From assembly GCF_900602065.1 (NCBI RefSeq), contig NZ_UWFN01000263.1, forward strand, positions 1 to 64,000: 64,000 nt of DNA, in the 5' to 3' direction. Below the pieces are notes generated by a model. The model made no database searches. It saw nothing but the letters and a program-made list of their open reading frames with translations, and was not told the DNA's origin. The translations under genes and the position numbers were made by a program. This stretch comes from Pseudomonas viridiflava. GTDB lineage: Bacteria; Pseudomonadota; Gammaproteobacteria; Pseudomonadales; Pseudomonadaceae. Within the stretch, counting starts at the first letter, position 1. Every line of letters starts with the position of its first letter. Positions 35,440 to 43,657 of the stretch are shown here, piece after piece.

Positions 35440-36021
35440 ATGAAGAAACCTAACCACGACATGCGTCAGCACATCCTTGATGTGGCTCGCTCGCTTATGA
35501 CGAACAAGGGCTACACCGCTGTCGGTCTCGCCGAGGTCGTGAGCGCTGCGGGCGTGCCCAAAGGCTCGTTTTACTACTACTTCAAATCCAAGGAAGAATT
35601 CGGCGAAGCGCTGCTTGAAGAGTACTTCTCCGAATATCTGGGCCGTGTCGACGCGCTGATGGCGCAACCAGGCAATGGCGCAGAACGACTATGGGCCTAC
35701 TTCAATTACTGGAAGGACACACAGGGCACCGACCTCCCCGACGGCAAGTGCCTGGTCGTCAAGCTAGGCCCGGAGGTGTGCGACCTGTCTGACGGCATGC
35801 GCAAGGTCCTTGAGAGCGGTACGGCAAAGATCATTCAGCGCATCACCACGTGCGTTGATCTGGGTATCGCCGATGACAGCCTGCATCCTGGAGAAGACAG
35901 CCGCGCGTTTGCCGAGGGCCTTTACCAGCTCTGGCTCGGGGCCTCGCTGTTAGTGAAAGTAAACAAGTCTACAGACTCCTTCGACACCGCTCTGAACATG
36001 AGCAAGCGCCTACTGAGGTAG
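35440..36021 (+). CDS. TetR-family regulator of the OYE operon
   Basis: This 193-residue repressor has a TetR HTH at the N terminus (HILDVARSLMTNKGYTAVGLAEVVSAAGVPKGSFYYYFKSKEEF). The C-terminal domain contains two cysteines in DGKCLVVKLGPEVCDLSDGMR, as in electrophile-sensing relatives such as NemR. The family has Cys-based sensing of quinones, aldehydes or chlorine species. Here this is inference. The same operator-like 20-mer lies in front of it and in front of the next gene, so it probably represses both itself and the Old Yellow Enzyme operon. Start ATG at 35440. Confidence 0.9.
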   Translation: MKKPNHDMRQHILDVARSLMTNKGYTAVGLAEVVSAAGVPKGSFYYYFKSKEEFGEALLEEYFSEYLGRVDALMAQPGNGAERLWAYFNYWKDTQGTDLPDGKCLVVKLGPEVCDLSDGMRKVLESGTAKIIQRITTCVDLGIADDSLHPGEDSRAFAEGLYQLWLGASLLVKVNKSTDSFDTALNMSKRLLR

Positions 36022-36044
36022 TGCGCTTTTTTTTAGCGCATTTT
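36022..36044 (+). terminator. Short hairpin with T-runs after tetR
   Basis: TGCGCT pairs with AGCGCA around a T-rich loop and is followed by TTTT. It could terminate tetR transcription just before the second operator copy, leaving the OYE operon under its own promoter. Confidence 0.6.
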
Positions 36045-36045
36045 A

Positions 36046-36065
36046 GTAGACGACCGGTCAGTTAT
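36046..36065. promoter_or_regulatory. Putative TetR operator, copy 2 (before OYE gene)
   Basis: GTAGACGACCGGTCAGTTAT matches copy 1 at 19 of 20 bases. Its GACCGGTC core is a perfect palindrome. It lies 30 bases before the OYE start codon, where a repressor would block the promoter. Confidence 0.8.
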
Positions 36066-36094
36066 AACCATCAACTTTGCAGGTAAACCAATCA

Positions 36095-37198
36095 ATGAAC
36101 GACATCAGCACGACCACCGATCTTTTCTCGCCGGTTCGTATGGGCTCCATCGAGCTGGCCAACCGCATTGTCATGGCCCCCGTCACGCGCAGTCGCTATG
36201 ACGAGGACGGCGTTCCTGGTGATCTACACGCCACTTATTACGCACAACGCGCCAGCGCCGGGCTTATCGTCGCCGAGGCGACCAATATTTCCGCTCAGGG
36301 CAGAGGCTATGCCGCAACACCTGGGATCTGGAACGACGAACAAGTCGCCGGTTGGCGCAAAGTGACGGACGCGGTGCATGCAGCAGGCGGCAAGATCGTC
36401 AGCCAGTTGTGGCATGTCGGTCGCTTCTCCAGCGTCGACCTGCAACCTGACGGTCAGGCACCGGTCGCGCCCTCCGCCATCAAAGCCGACGGCAACACGT
36501 ATACGGCCAATGGTTTTGTCCCGGTGTCGATGCCCCGCGCACTGGAAACCGATGAGATCCCCGGCATTATCGATCAGTACAAACTGGCTGCCGAAAACGC
36601 CAAACGTGCCGGCTTCGATGGCGTTGAAGTCCACTCGGCCAACAGCTACCTGCTGGACCAGTTTCTGCGCGACTCCACTAATCAACGCACGGATCAATAC
36701 GGCGGCTCGATTGAAAACCGCGCCCGCCTGACGCTGGAAGTGACCCAGGCCATCGTCGATATCTGGGGCAATGATCGCGTCGGTATTCGCCTCTCGCCGG
36801 TCACGCCGGACGCGGGCAACACCCCGCCGGACAGCAATGTCATGGGCCTGCATGGTTACCTGATCCAGCAACTCAACACGCTCAATCTGGCGTATTTGCA
36901 CTTCGTCGAAGGCGCCACGGCCACGTCACGTGAAGTTCCTGAAGGCGTCGATATGGACGCACTGAGCGCGCAGTTCAATGGCACCTTCATCGGCAACAAC
37001 AACTATGACCTGGACATGGCAATCGAGCGCCGGACGCAAGGCAAGATCGACGCAGTGGCGTTCGGACGCCTGTTTATCTCAAACCCGGATCTGGTCAAGC
37101 GCCTGCGCTACGGCGCCGAACTGACCATCGCGCCCCGCGAGTCGTACTACGGCGGTGGCGCCAAGGGCTACACCGACTGGCCTCTCGGTCACTACTGA
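36095..37198 (+). CDS. Old Yellow Enzyme family flavin oxidoreductase (NemA-like)
   Basis: This 367-residue FMN-dependent ene-reductase has SIELANRIVMAPVTRSRYDEDG (FMN site), KIVSQLWHVGRFSS (FMN/phosphate binding), AGFDGVEVHSANSYLLDQFLRD (active His and Asn), GGSIENRARLTLEV and AFGRLFISNPDLVKRL. Members use NADPH to reduce alpha,beta-unsaturated carbonyls, N-ethylmaleimide and nitrate esters. It probably detoxifies reactive electrophiles, and the upstream TetR regulator and operator copy fit induction by such compounds. The ATG at 36095 is preferred to a start six codons earlier. It is followed by NTF2-like and NAD(P)-binding genes on the same strand. Confidence 0.92.
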   Translation: MNDISTTTDLFSPVRMGSIELANRIVMAPVTRSRYDEDGVPGDLHATYYAQRASAGLIVAEATNISAQGRGYAATPGIWNDEQVAGWRKVTDAVHAAGGKIVSQLWHVGRFSSVDLQPDGQAPVAPSAIKADGNTYTANGFVPVSMPRALETDEIPGIIDQYKLAAENAKRAGFDGVEVHSANSYLLDQFLRDSTNQRTDQYGGSIENRARLTLEVTQAIVDIWGNDRVGIRLSPVTPDAGNTPPDSNVMGLHGYLIQQLNTLNLAYLHFVEGATATSREVPEGVDMDALSAQFNGTFIGNNNYDLDMAIERRTQGKIDAVAFGRLFISNPDLVKRLRYGAELTIAPRESYYGGGAKGYTDWPLGHY

Positions 37199-37279
37199 TT
37201 ACCCGAGCAACAAAACGTCACCGTCAACGACCTCGTTTCATCGGGTGATCAATTCAACCAACAAAAGGAAGACCTGTTC

Positions 37280-37666
37280 ATGAGCAAAAACATCAAAGCA
37301 GTACCGACCAGCGACTACAACGCCGTGATTGAAACAGCGGGCAAATATGTCGAAGGCCTGCGCACTGGCAGCGTCGCCACCATCGAAGAAGCCTTCCACA
37401 AGGACGCGGTCATGTATGGCTTCACCAATGGCCAACTATTGGGCGGGCCGATCAGCAATCTTTACACCTTTGTTGAAAGCAACGGCAATGCCCCGGACAT
37501 CACCACGCGTCTGGATGTCCTCGCCATTACTCCCACCACCGCGGTAGTGCGCGTCGACATGGAAAAAGATGCCATCGGTGCCGATTACAACGACTACCTG
37601 ACGCTGCTCAAAATCGACGGCAACTGGAAGGTGATCGCCAAGGTCTACCACCAGTTCGAAGGTTAA
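37280..37666 (+). CDS. NTF2-like / putative lumazine-binding protein
   Basis: This 128-residue protein has the NTF2-like cone fold of the 'putative lumazine-binding' (SnoaL-related) family: YVEGLRTGSVATIEEAFHKDAVMYG, then RLDVLAITPTTAVVRVDMEKD, and DYLTLLKIDGNWKVIAKVYHQF. AAAGGAAG lies before the ATG. Its role in the OYE module is unknown. It may be a small-molecule-binding or isomerase-like partner. It follows the oxidoreductase by 81 bases and precedes another reductase-like gene. Confidence 0.87.
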   Translation: MSKNIKAVPTSDYNAVIETAGKYVEGLRTGSVATIEEAFHKDAVMYGFTNGQLLGGPISNLYTFVESNGNAPDITTRLDVLAITPTTAVVRVDMEKDAIGADYNDYLTLLKIDGNWKVIAKVYHQFEG

Positions 37667-37726
37667 AAACATACTGCGATGTGCCGGTACACCACACACC
37701 GGCACGTCCGCCATCAGGAGCATCGC

Positions 37727-38374
37727 ATGTCTAACGTGTTCGTCATCGGCGCTGCCGGTAAGGTCGCACGCCACCTGATCCCCAGGCTCAGTGCTGCCGG
37801 TCATGAAGTAGTAGCGCTTCATCGCAAACCAGAGCAGGCAGAGCCACTCAAAGCGCAGGGCGCTACGCCTCTGCTGGGTAACCTCATCGAGCTGGACTCT
37901 ACGCAACTAAGCGATGCAATGGCAGGCAGCGACACCGTGGTGTTCACCGCCGGAGCTGGCGGCGCAGGCATGGAACTGACCAATGCCATTGATGGCAAAG
38001 CACTGGAAACAGCGGTCAATGCAGCACAAACAGCAGGCGTACGCCGCTTCTTGCTGGTATCGGCTTTCCCGGAAGCGCTACGAGGTGGAGAAACCTCTGA
38101 AGGATTCGAGAACTACATGAAGGTCAAGAAGCAGGCCGATGTCGTCCTGGCATCTTCTGAACTGGATTGGGTCATCCTCAGGCCTGGCACCCTCGTCGAC
38201 CGCCCCGGTACCGGTAACGTTCGGGCAGGCCTCGCCATTCCGTATGGCGAGATTTCCCGCGACGACGTTGCCGCCTTTCTGGCTGAGCTGATCGAAAACC
38301 CTCAGGCATCACGAGTCATCATCGAGCTCACTCAAGGGACGACCCCTGTCGATGTAGCTGCGAGAAGTTTCTGA
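37727..38374 (+). CDS. NAD(P)-binding SDR-like protein (YwnB/atypical SDR)
   Basis: This 215-residue atypical short-chain dehydrogenase has an N-terminal nucleotide-binding motif (VIGAAGKVARHLIPRLSAAGHEVVALHRKP). Its core is VFTAGAGGAGMELTNAIDGKALETAVNAAQTAGVRRFLLVSA, and the end is DWVILRPGTLVDRPGTGNVRAG. It resembles YwnB/NmrA-like NAD(P)H-binding reductases and isomerases. Substrate unknown. The ATG at 37727 follows GGAG; a frame opens from 37679. It is the last gene of the tetR-controlled set, which ends before a degenerate REP. Confidence 0.88.
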   Translation: MSNVFVIGAAGKVARHLIPRLSAAGHEVVALHRKPEQAEPLKAQGATPLLGNLIELDSTQLSDAMAGSDTVVFTAGAGGAGMELTNAIDGKALETAVNAAQTAGVRRFLLVSAFPEALRGGETSEGFENYMKVKKQADVVLASSELDWVILRPGTLVDRPGTGNVRAGLAIPYGEISRDDVAAFLAELIENPQASRVIIELTQGTTPVDVAARSF

Positions 38375-38432
38375 ACCAACGTGAATGTGGTCGTCGGTAC
38401 ACATTCCTGACGATACACATGTGGCGGATGTA

Positions 38433-38465
38433 CCGGCCTCTTCCCGAATAAATTCGGTCCTACAG
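38433..38465. repeat. Degenerate REP half
   Basis: CGGCCTCTTCCCGAATAAAT followed by TCGGTCCTACAGG resembles one arm of the CTTCCCGGCTGAAGCCGGTCCTAC family seen at 47976, with changes in the stem. The remaining bases of 38375-38550 hold nothing recognisable. Confidence 0.6.
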
Positions 38466-38550
38466 GCGGGGCGTCATACTTGTGCGCGCAGGCCTGACGT
38501 CTCGCGACCTGGTTCACTCTGATTGGTAGCACGTACCTTGGCCACTGCTG

Positions 38551-39480
38551 TCATTGACCAATCAGCTCATGAGCAGTAGCCGCCAATTGCTCACCCACCC
38601 GTGCCTTCAGCGTATCGATAAAGCGGCTGATCTTCGCATCGACGAACTGGCGAGAGGTATAGACCGCGTAAACGTTGCGCTCGTGGGTATGGAAGTCCGG
38701 CAAGACCCGCACCAGTTTCCCTGAGCGCAAATCGTCGATGGCTGAAAAACCGGCCAGCAAGCCGATGCCTGCTCCGTCGCGCACCGCAACAGCCATGGCC
38801 TCCATATCGTTCACGCTGAAGCCAGGCCCCGTGGGCACGAAGGTGGCGCTGCCGGTTTTGCTCTTCAGTTGCCACTCATCTCGTGCGTAGTCGACGGTGC
38901 CCAGCAACAGGCATTGGTGATCGCTCAGATCCTGCGGGTCCTGTGGTGCTGCGTGCCGTGACAGATAGTCAGGCGACGCCACCAGCACGCAGTGACTGAC
39001 TCCGATTTTCTGGCTGACATAGGCCGAATCCGGCAGCGTTCGGGCAATCAGAATGGAGACATCCAGTTGGTCTTCAAGCAGGTTCGGCATGCGTTGCGAG
39101 AGCAGCAAATCCACGGTGACCTCCGGGAATTTCCTGCGGTACTCCAGCGCCGCACACGTGACGAGGTGGCGCGCAAGACCCGGCACGCAATGCACGCGTA
39201 GCGTGCCCCTGGGTTCCAGCAGTGCATTGCTCGCCTCGGCCTCCGCGTTCTCTAGGTCAGCGAGGATTGTCTTGCATCGCTCGTAAAACCGCCGCCCCGC
39301 ATCGGTCACCGAAAGACGTCGGGTGGAGCGTTGCAGCAGACGAGCATCAAGCATCGTTTCCAGGGCAGAAACCGCTCGGGACACATTGCCGACCGTCGAT
39401 TCGAGATGGTTGGCCACAGCGGTGAAACTGCCCATCTCTACGACCTTTACGTACACAGACATATTAGAAAACTTGTCCAT
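38551..39480 (-). CDS. LysR-type transcriptional regulator
   Basis: This 309-residue regulator starts with a LysR DNA-binding domain (YVKVVEMGSFTAVANHLESTVGNVSRAVSALETMLDARLLQRSTRRLSVTDAG) and continues into the co-inducer domain. It sits divergently, with a gap of about 260 bases, from an aldehyde dehydrogenase / quinone oxidoreductase set that it probably controls. It belongs to the AaeR/DhcR-like group that responds to aromatic or aldehyde-type compounds; this is inference. The ATG at 39480 is used. Confidence 0.9.
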   Translation of the reverse strand: MDKFSNMSVYVKVVEMGSFTAVANHLESTVGNVSRAVSALETMLDARLLQRSTRRLSVTDAGRRFYERCKTILADLENAEAEASNALLEPRGTLRVHCVPGLARHLVTCAALEYRRKFPEVTVDLLLSQRMPNLLEDQLDVSILIARTLPDSAYVSQKIGVSHCVLVASPDYLSRHAAPQDPQDLSDHQCLLLGTVDYARDEWQLKSKTGSATFVPTGPGFSVNDMEAMAVAVRDGAGIGLLAGFSAIDDLRSGKLVRVLPDFHTHERNVYAVYTSRQFVDAKISRFIDTLKARVGEQLAATAHELIGQ

Positions 39481-39741
39481 CTGTTGCGTCCTTAAAGCCT
39501 GTTGCGCAGCGGTGAAGCGGCATCATCGCCGCTCATTATTGGCAGTGCAACCCGCTCTGCCCGGACTGATATTTCCTTTTGACACAACAATGATTCCCTT
39601 CTTGCCGGCTAAATCAAATGCGTTGCCCTCCATAGACTTGGTTGCACAGGCCGCCTGTACCGGCACTGCGGCAAGCCATTGCAGCGTCGAGACACGCCAC
39701 TGGCTTGAACCCGAATCCTGACAACCATGAAGGGCAACGCC

Positions 39742-41178
39742 ATGAACACTTCTTACGACCCGCTTTATCTTTTCATCGGTGGCGAGTGGATCGACGCTCA
39801 AGGGCGCGATACCGCCGCTGTCGTCAATCCGGCAATCGGGCACGAAATCGGGCGCGTACCGCTGGCCACGCAAGCTGACCTTCAGCACGCACTGGAAGTC
39901 GCCCGAATCAGCTTCGATACTTGGCGCAACACAGTGCCGGACCAGCGTGCGAAGGTTCTCAAACGCGCTGCCGATCTGATCCTCGAACGTGCACCGCATA
40001 TCGCTGCCCAGATGACGCTGGAAGAAGGCAAGCCGCTGACCGAAAGCCTGGATGAAGTAAAGCGCGCAGCGGAGTACTTCGAATGGTTCGCTGAAAGCGC
40101 ACGCCGTATTGATGGTCGTGTTGTACCTGCCAACCGTCCGGGTGTTCTGCAACTGGTCAAGCGTCAGGCGATTGGTCCGGTGGCCGCCTTTACCCCGTGG
40201 AATTTCCCGGCCATCACCCCTGCCCGCAAGCTCTCGGCAGCGCTGGCAGCCGGTTGCAGCGTGATCCTCAAGCCTGGCGAAGAAAGCCCGTCCACAGCCC
40301 TGGCCCTGGCCCGTGCGCTGGACGATGCAGGTTTGCCCAAAGGCGTGCTGCAAATCGTTTTCGGCATCCCTGATCAAGTCTCCAGCCAACTGATTGCCTC
40401 ACCGATCATTCGTAAAGTGACCTTCACCGGATCGGTGCCGATTGGCCGCCTGTTATCTGCTCGCGCCGCAGAAGGCGTCAAGCCCATCACCCTGGAGCTG
40501 GGTGGTCACGGGCCGGTATTGGTGTTTGCAGACGCGGAGGTTGAAAAAGCGGCGGTAGAAGGCGTTGCAAACCGGTTTCGCGGCACCGGACAGGTGTGCA
40601 TTTCGTCCACGCGTTTTCTGATTCAGAAAGAGGTTTACCAAACGTTCGTTGATCACTTTGTAACGGCCACCCGCGCCTTGAAAATCGGCAATGGTTTGCA
40701 GCCAGATACCCAAGTCGGCCCACTCGCCAACCCACGGCAACTGGCCAAGATGGAAGAACTGGTGGCCGACGCCGTTGCTCAGGGTGCGCGGCTGCTGGCA
40801 GGCGGCAAGCGTCTGCCGGGTGACGGTTATTTCTTCGAGCCAACTGTTCTGGCCGATGTGCCCATGAGCGCCCGGGTCATGCACGAAGAACCCTTCGGAC
40901 CCATCGCGATATTAATGCCATTCGATGAACTGGAGGACGGTCTGGCAGAAGCAAACCGCCTGCCTTACGGCCTGTCTGCCTACGCGTTCACTTCAAGTGC
41001 ACGCACCGCAATCGACGTCGCTGACGGTCTTGAGGCCGGCATGATCGGCATCAATCAGTACCGGATTGTGGCCACTGAACTGCCCTTCGGTGGCATGAAA
41101 GAAAGCGGTCACGGCTCCGAAGGCGGCATTGAGGGCATCGAGCACTACCTGACTCACAAATTCATCAGCCAGATCTGA
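39742..41178 (+). CDS. NAD(P)-dependent aldehyde dehydrogenase, succinate-semialdehyde type
   Basis: This 478-residue enzyme resembles the GabD/SSADH group. It contains FIGGEWIDAQGRDTAAVVNPAIG, TLEEGKPLTESLDEVKRAAEYFEW, FTPWNFPAITPARKLSAALAAG (Asn and Lys of the active site), TLELGGHGPVLVF (base Glu), and the catalytic GTGQVCISSTRFL with Cys286. The real substrate is unknown. AAGGG lies 7 bases before the ATG at 39742. It leads an operon with a CMD-like protein (12 bases after its stop) and a quinone oxidoreductase, likely under the divergent LysR. Confidence 0.92.
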   Translation: MNTSYDPLYLFIGGEWIDAQGRDTAAVVNPAIGHEIGRVPLATQADLQHALEVARISFDTWRNTVPDQRAKVLKRAADLILERAPHIAAQMTLEEGKPLTESLDEVKRAAEYFEWFAESARRIDGRVVPANRPGVLQLVKRQAIGPVAAFTPWNFPAITPARKLSAALAAGCSVILKPGEESPSTALALARALDDAGLPKGVLQIVFGIPDQVSSQLIASPIIRKVTFTGSVPIGRLLSARAAEGVKPITLELGGHGPVLVFADAEVEKAAVEGVANRFRGTGQVCISSTRFLIQKEVYQTFVDHFVTATRALKIGNGLQPDTQVGPLANPRQLAKMEELVADAVAQGARLLAGGKRLPGDGYFFEPTVLADVPMSARVMHEEPFGPIAILMPFDELEDGLAEANRLPYGLSAYAFTSSARTAIDVADGLEAGMIGINQYRIVATELPFGGMKESGHGSEGGIEGIEHYLTHKFISQI

Positions 41179-41189
41179 GGACGTCTCCC

Positions 41190-41528
41190 ATGTCGAACAT
41201 CAATTTCAGCAGCCCGCGCGAAGCCGCCCGAGCCTTCACCCCAAAACTGTCGCAGTTCGTTGACTCGACCTTGTACCCGCAGATCTGGAGTGATCCGGCA
41301 CTGTCGCCACGCGACCGCAGCCTGGTCACGGTGGCTGCCCTGATTGCCGGTGGTCACTCTGAAGAACTGCCTGCCCACCTCAAGCGTGCAGTCAGCAATG
41401 GAGTCAGCCACAGCGAAATCGCCGCGGCGATCACTCACCTGGCGTTCTATGCCGGTTTCCCTGCGGCCATTACCGCGTCCGCCATTGCCAATGCCACCTT
41501 TACTGAATCGGAGACAACCCAGCCATGA
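41190..41528 (+). CDS. Carboxymuconolactone decarboxylase-family protein
   Basis: This 112-residue protein has the CMD/AhpD-type helical fold: SPRDRSLVTVAALIAGGHSEELPAHLKRAVSNGVSHSEIAAAITHLAFYAGFPAAITA. It lacks the CxxC pair of AhpD peroxidases, so a decarboxylase-like or accessory role is likelier. It overlaps the next gene by four bases (ATGA). Its partners are an aldehyde dehydrogenase and a quinone oxidoreductase, suggesting a small catabolic or detoxification set. Confidence 0.9.
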   Translation: MSNINFSSPREAARAFTPKLSQFVDSTLYPQIWSDPALSPRDRSLVTVAALIAGGHSEELPAHLKRAVSNGVSHSEIAAAITHLAFYAGFPAAITASAIANATFTESETTQP

Positions 41529-42526
41529 AAGCCATCATCATTGAAAACTTCGGCGATGCCGATGTACTGAAACTTCAAGACGCGCCAAGTCCCGAAGTAC
41601 GCCCGACCGACCTGTTGGTGCGCGTCTATGCCGCCGGTGTCAATCGGGCGGACCTGACCCATCGCACCGGTGGCTATGGTCGACCAGACTTCGGCGACTC
41701 GCCGATCATCGGGCTTGAGATAGCCGGTGAAGTCATTGAAACAGGCAGCGACGTGTCGGGTTTCAAAGTCGGGGATCGAGTAATGGGCGTGGTGGGTGGC
41801 GGTGCCTACGCCGAACAGGCGCGAATTGACTACCGCATGGCGATGCACATTCCCGCCCAACTGGACTATGTGCACGCTGCCGCCATTCCCGAAGTGTTTG
41901 TCACCGCCCATGAAGCGATGATGCATCTGGCTCGACTCAAGTCCGGCGACTCGGTGCTGATCCACGCGGCTGCGGGAGGCGTCGGTTCGGCTGCGGTACA
42001 ACTGGCCTACGCCACAGGGGCCACCGTTTATGCGACAACCGAAGGCAGCAAACTGGCGCGTGTCGAACACTTGGGCGCCGATGTTGCCATCGATTACAAA
42101 ACCACTGATTTCGCCGAAGTCATTGCCGACAAGACCGGTGGTCGCGGTGTGGATGTGGTCATCGACTTTGTCGGCGAGCCTTACTTCGCACGCAACATTG
42201 CCTCGCTCGCCAACGGCGGCAGGCTTATCCAGGTGGGCATTCTTGGCGGCGGCGGCCAGGTGTCGATAGCGCTGGAGCATATCCTTTACCGCCACCTGCA
42301 AATCATCGGCACGGTGATGAAATCCCGCACCCAGCCGGAGAAGCACGACATGATCAAACGCTTTCGCGAGCATTGGCTTGAGCGGTTTGAAGGCGCTGGC
42401 AGCCTGGAGCCGGTGGTGGACAGCACCTTCGCGCTGTCACGTGCGGCGGATGCACATCGCCGGATGGAGTCAGCCGAAAACGTGGGCAAGATCATCCTGA
42501 CAATGCAGCCTGAAGACTTGCTCTAA
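41525..42526 (+). CDS. Quinone oxidoreductase, MDR/zinc-independent type
   Basis: This 333-residue medium-chain reductase lacks the zinc ligands of alcohol dehydrogenases, as in the QOR (quinone oxidoreductase) group. It shows LLVRVYAAGVNRADLTHRTGGYG, IGLEIAGEVIETGSDVSGFKVGDRV, HAAAGGVGSAAVQLAYATGATVYATTEG (nucleotide binding) and GVDVVIDFVGE. It probably uses NADPH to reduce quinones or enones. Its ATG overlaps the CMD stop, so expression is coupled. It is the last gene of the LysR-controlled set, followed by a hairpin at 42542-42570. Confidence 0.92.
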   Translation: MKAIIIENFGDADVLKLQDAPSPEVRPTDLLVRVYAAGVNRADLTHRTGGYGRPDFGDSPIIGLEIAGEVIETGSDVSGFKVGDRVMGVVGGGAYAEQARIDYRMAMHIPAQLDYVHAAAIPEVFVTAHEAMMHLARLKSGDSVLIHAAAGGVGSAAVQLAYATGATVYATTEGSKLARVEHLGADVAIDYKTTDFAEVIADKTGGRGVDVVIDFVGEPYFARNIASLANGGRLIQVGILGGGGQVSIALEHILYRHLQIIGTVMKSRTQPEKHDMIKRFREHWLERFEGAGSLEPVVDSTFALSRAADAHRRMESAENVGKIILTMQPEDLL

Positions 42527-42541
42527 GTCAGGCCACTGATG

Positions 42542-42570
42542 CGGATGCCCGCAAAATCCGGGGCATCCGA
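42542..42570 (+). terminator. Hairpin after the quinone oxidoreductase gene
   Basis: CGGATGCCC pairs with GGGCATCCG around a loop GCAAAATCCG-like. There is no T-run after it, so I rate it as a possible terminator or mRNA-stabilising stem. Confidence 0.55.
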
Positions 42571-42674
42571 CTATGCCTGTCATCGACAAAGCAATCGACT
42601 CAAAGCGCTCGACCGGGATCTGGTTTAGAATTTCGCACCCGCATGACCCAGCATTGACTCGCCGAGCAGAAAAC

Positions 42675-42833
42675 ATGAACCGCCAGAAAAAACTACAGCA
42701 GCTATTCAAGGCCAAAGCCAAAAAAGCCAACGCCAAGCTGGCCCCGAAAAAGCCTAAATACATCAGCAAAGCTGACCGGTTGAAAATGGACGCCGAGACC
42801 GCACAGGACTCTACTGCGCCTTCCGAGAGCTGA
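42675..42833 (+). CDS. DUF2986 small basic protein
   Basis: This 52-residue protein matches the DUF2986 family: MNRQKKLQQLFKAKAKKANAKL, then KPKYISKADRLKMDAE and an acidic tail. It is rich in Lys and probably helical. The function is unknown. A frame opens from 42573, but the family start is the ATG at 42675. There is no strong ribosome site. Confidence 0.85.
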   Translation: MNRQKKLQQLFKAKAKKANAKLAPKKPKYISKADRLKMDAETAQDSTAPSES

Positions 42834-42929
42834 TCCTGGCTCACTTCAATCGGCTCGGGTCGCTACGCGATCAAGCAACGTAGCGCCAGCGAGCTTCTAC
42901 GCTAAGCAATCGCCGAATTTGTCCGGCGG

Positions 42930-43556
42930 TCACTTGGCAAATGCATACTCCCCACCCTGCTCCAGCGCCTTGCGATACGCGGGTCGGTCCTGAAAGCGTT
43001 GCACCCACGCGGCAACATTCGGGTAAGGCTGCAACATGCCCTGAGCCTTGGCGAACTCGCCGATGAAACTCATCTGGACATCCGCACCTGTTATCTCGTC
43101 GCCCACCAGAAACGGGGTTAGCCCCAAGGCCTCGTTCAGATAGCCCAGATAATTCGCCAGCTCGGACTCGATACGAGGATGCAACGGCGCACCCGCATCC
43201 CCCAGCCGCCCAACGTACAGGTTGAGCATCAGTGGCAGCATGGCCGAGCCTTCGGCAAAGTGCAGCCACTGCACATATTCATCGTAGGTGGCCGTGGCAG
43301 GGTCCGGTTGCAGGCGACCATCGCCATGGCGACGAATCAGGTAATCGACAATCGCGCCGGACTCGATGACCACGTGCGGGCCATCTTCAATGACCGGCGA
43401 CTTGCCCAGCGCATTGATCGCCTTGAGCTCTGGGGGCGCCAGATTGGTTTTTGGGTCGCGCTGGTAGCGCTTGATCTCGTAGGGCAGCCCAAGCTCTTCA
43501 AGCAGCCAGAGAATGCGCTGGGAGCGCGAGTTGTTGAGGTGATGAACAATGATCAT
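42930..43556 (-). CDS. Glutathione S-transferase
   Basis: This 208-residue GST has an N-terminal thioredoxin-like domain (IIVHHLNNSRSQRILWLLEELGLPYEIK, with the SRSQR active-site region; NALGKSPVIEDGPHVVIESGAIVDYLIRR) and an all-helical C-terminal domain. It most resembles the GST group that has a Ser-type catalytic residue. Substrate unknown; detoxification is the general role. It is alone on the minus strand. Confidence 0.92.
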   Translation of the reverse strand: MIIVHHLNNSRSQRILWLLEELGLPYEIKRYQRDPKTNLAPPELKAINALGKSPVIEDGPHVVIESGAIVDYLIRRHGDGRLQPDPATATYDEYVQWLHFAEGSAMLPLMLNLYVGRLGDAGAPLHPRIESELANYLGYLNEALGLTPFLVGDEITGADVQMSFIGEFAKAQGMLQPYPNVAAWVQRFQDRPAYRKALEQGGEYAFAK

Positions 43557-43657
43557 GAAAGCTCCGCCGGGCGAGAGTGAGGTCTATGAACAGACTACGC
43601 CCGGCGGAGATAGTTGTGGATTTGCACAGTAATACGCAGTGAAAACGGGCCTGCCTG

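Noticed and set aside
39591-39722. 43-codon plus-strand frame in the LysR/aldehyde dehydrogenase gap
   Set aside because: There is no ribosome site, and the residues look random; the region more likely holds divergent promoters.
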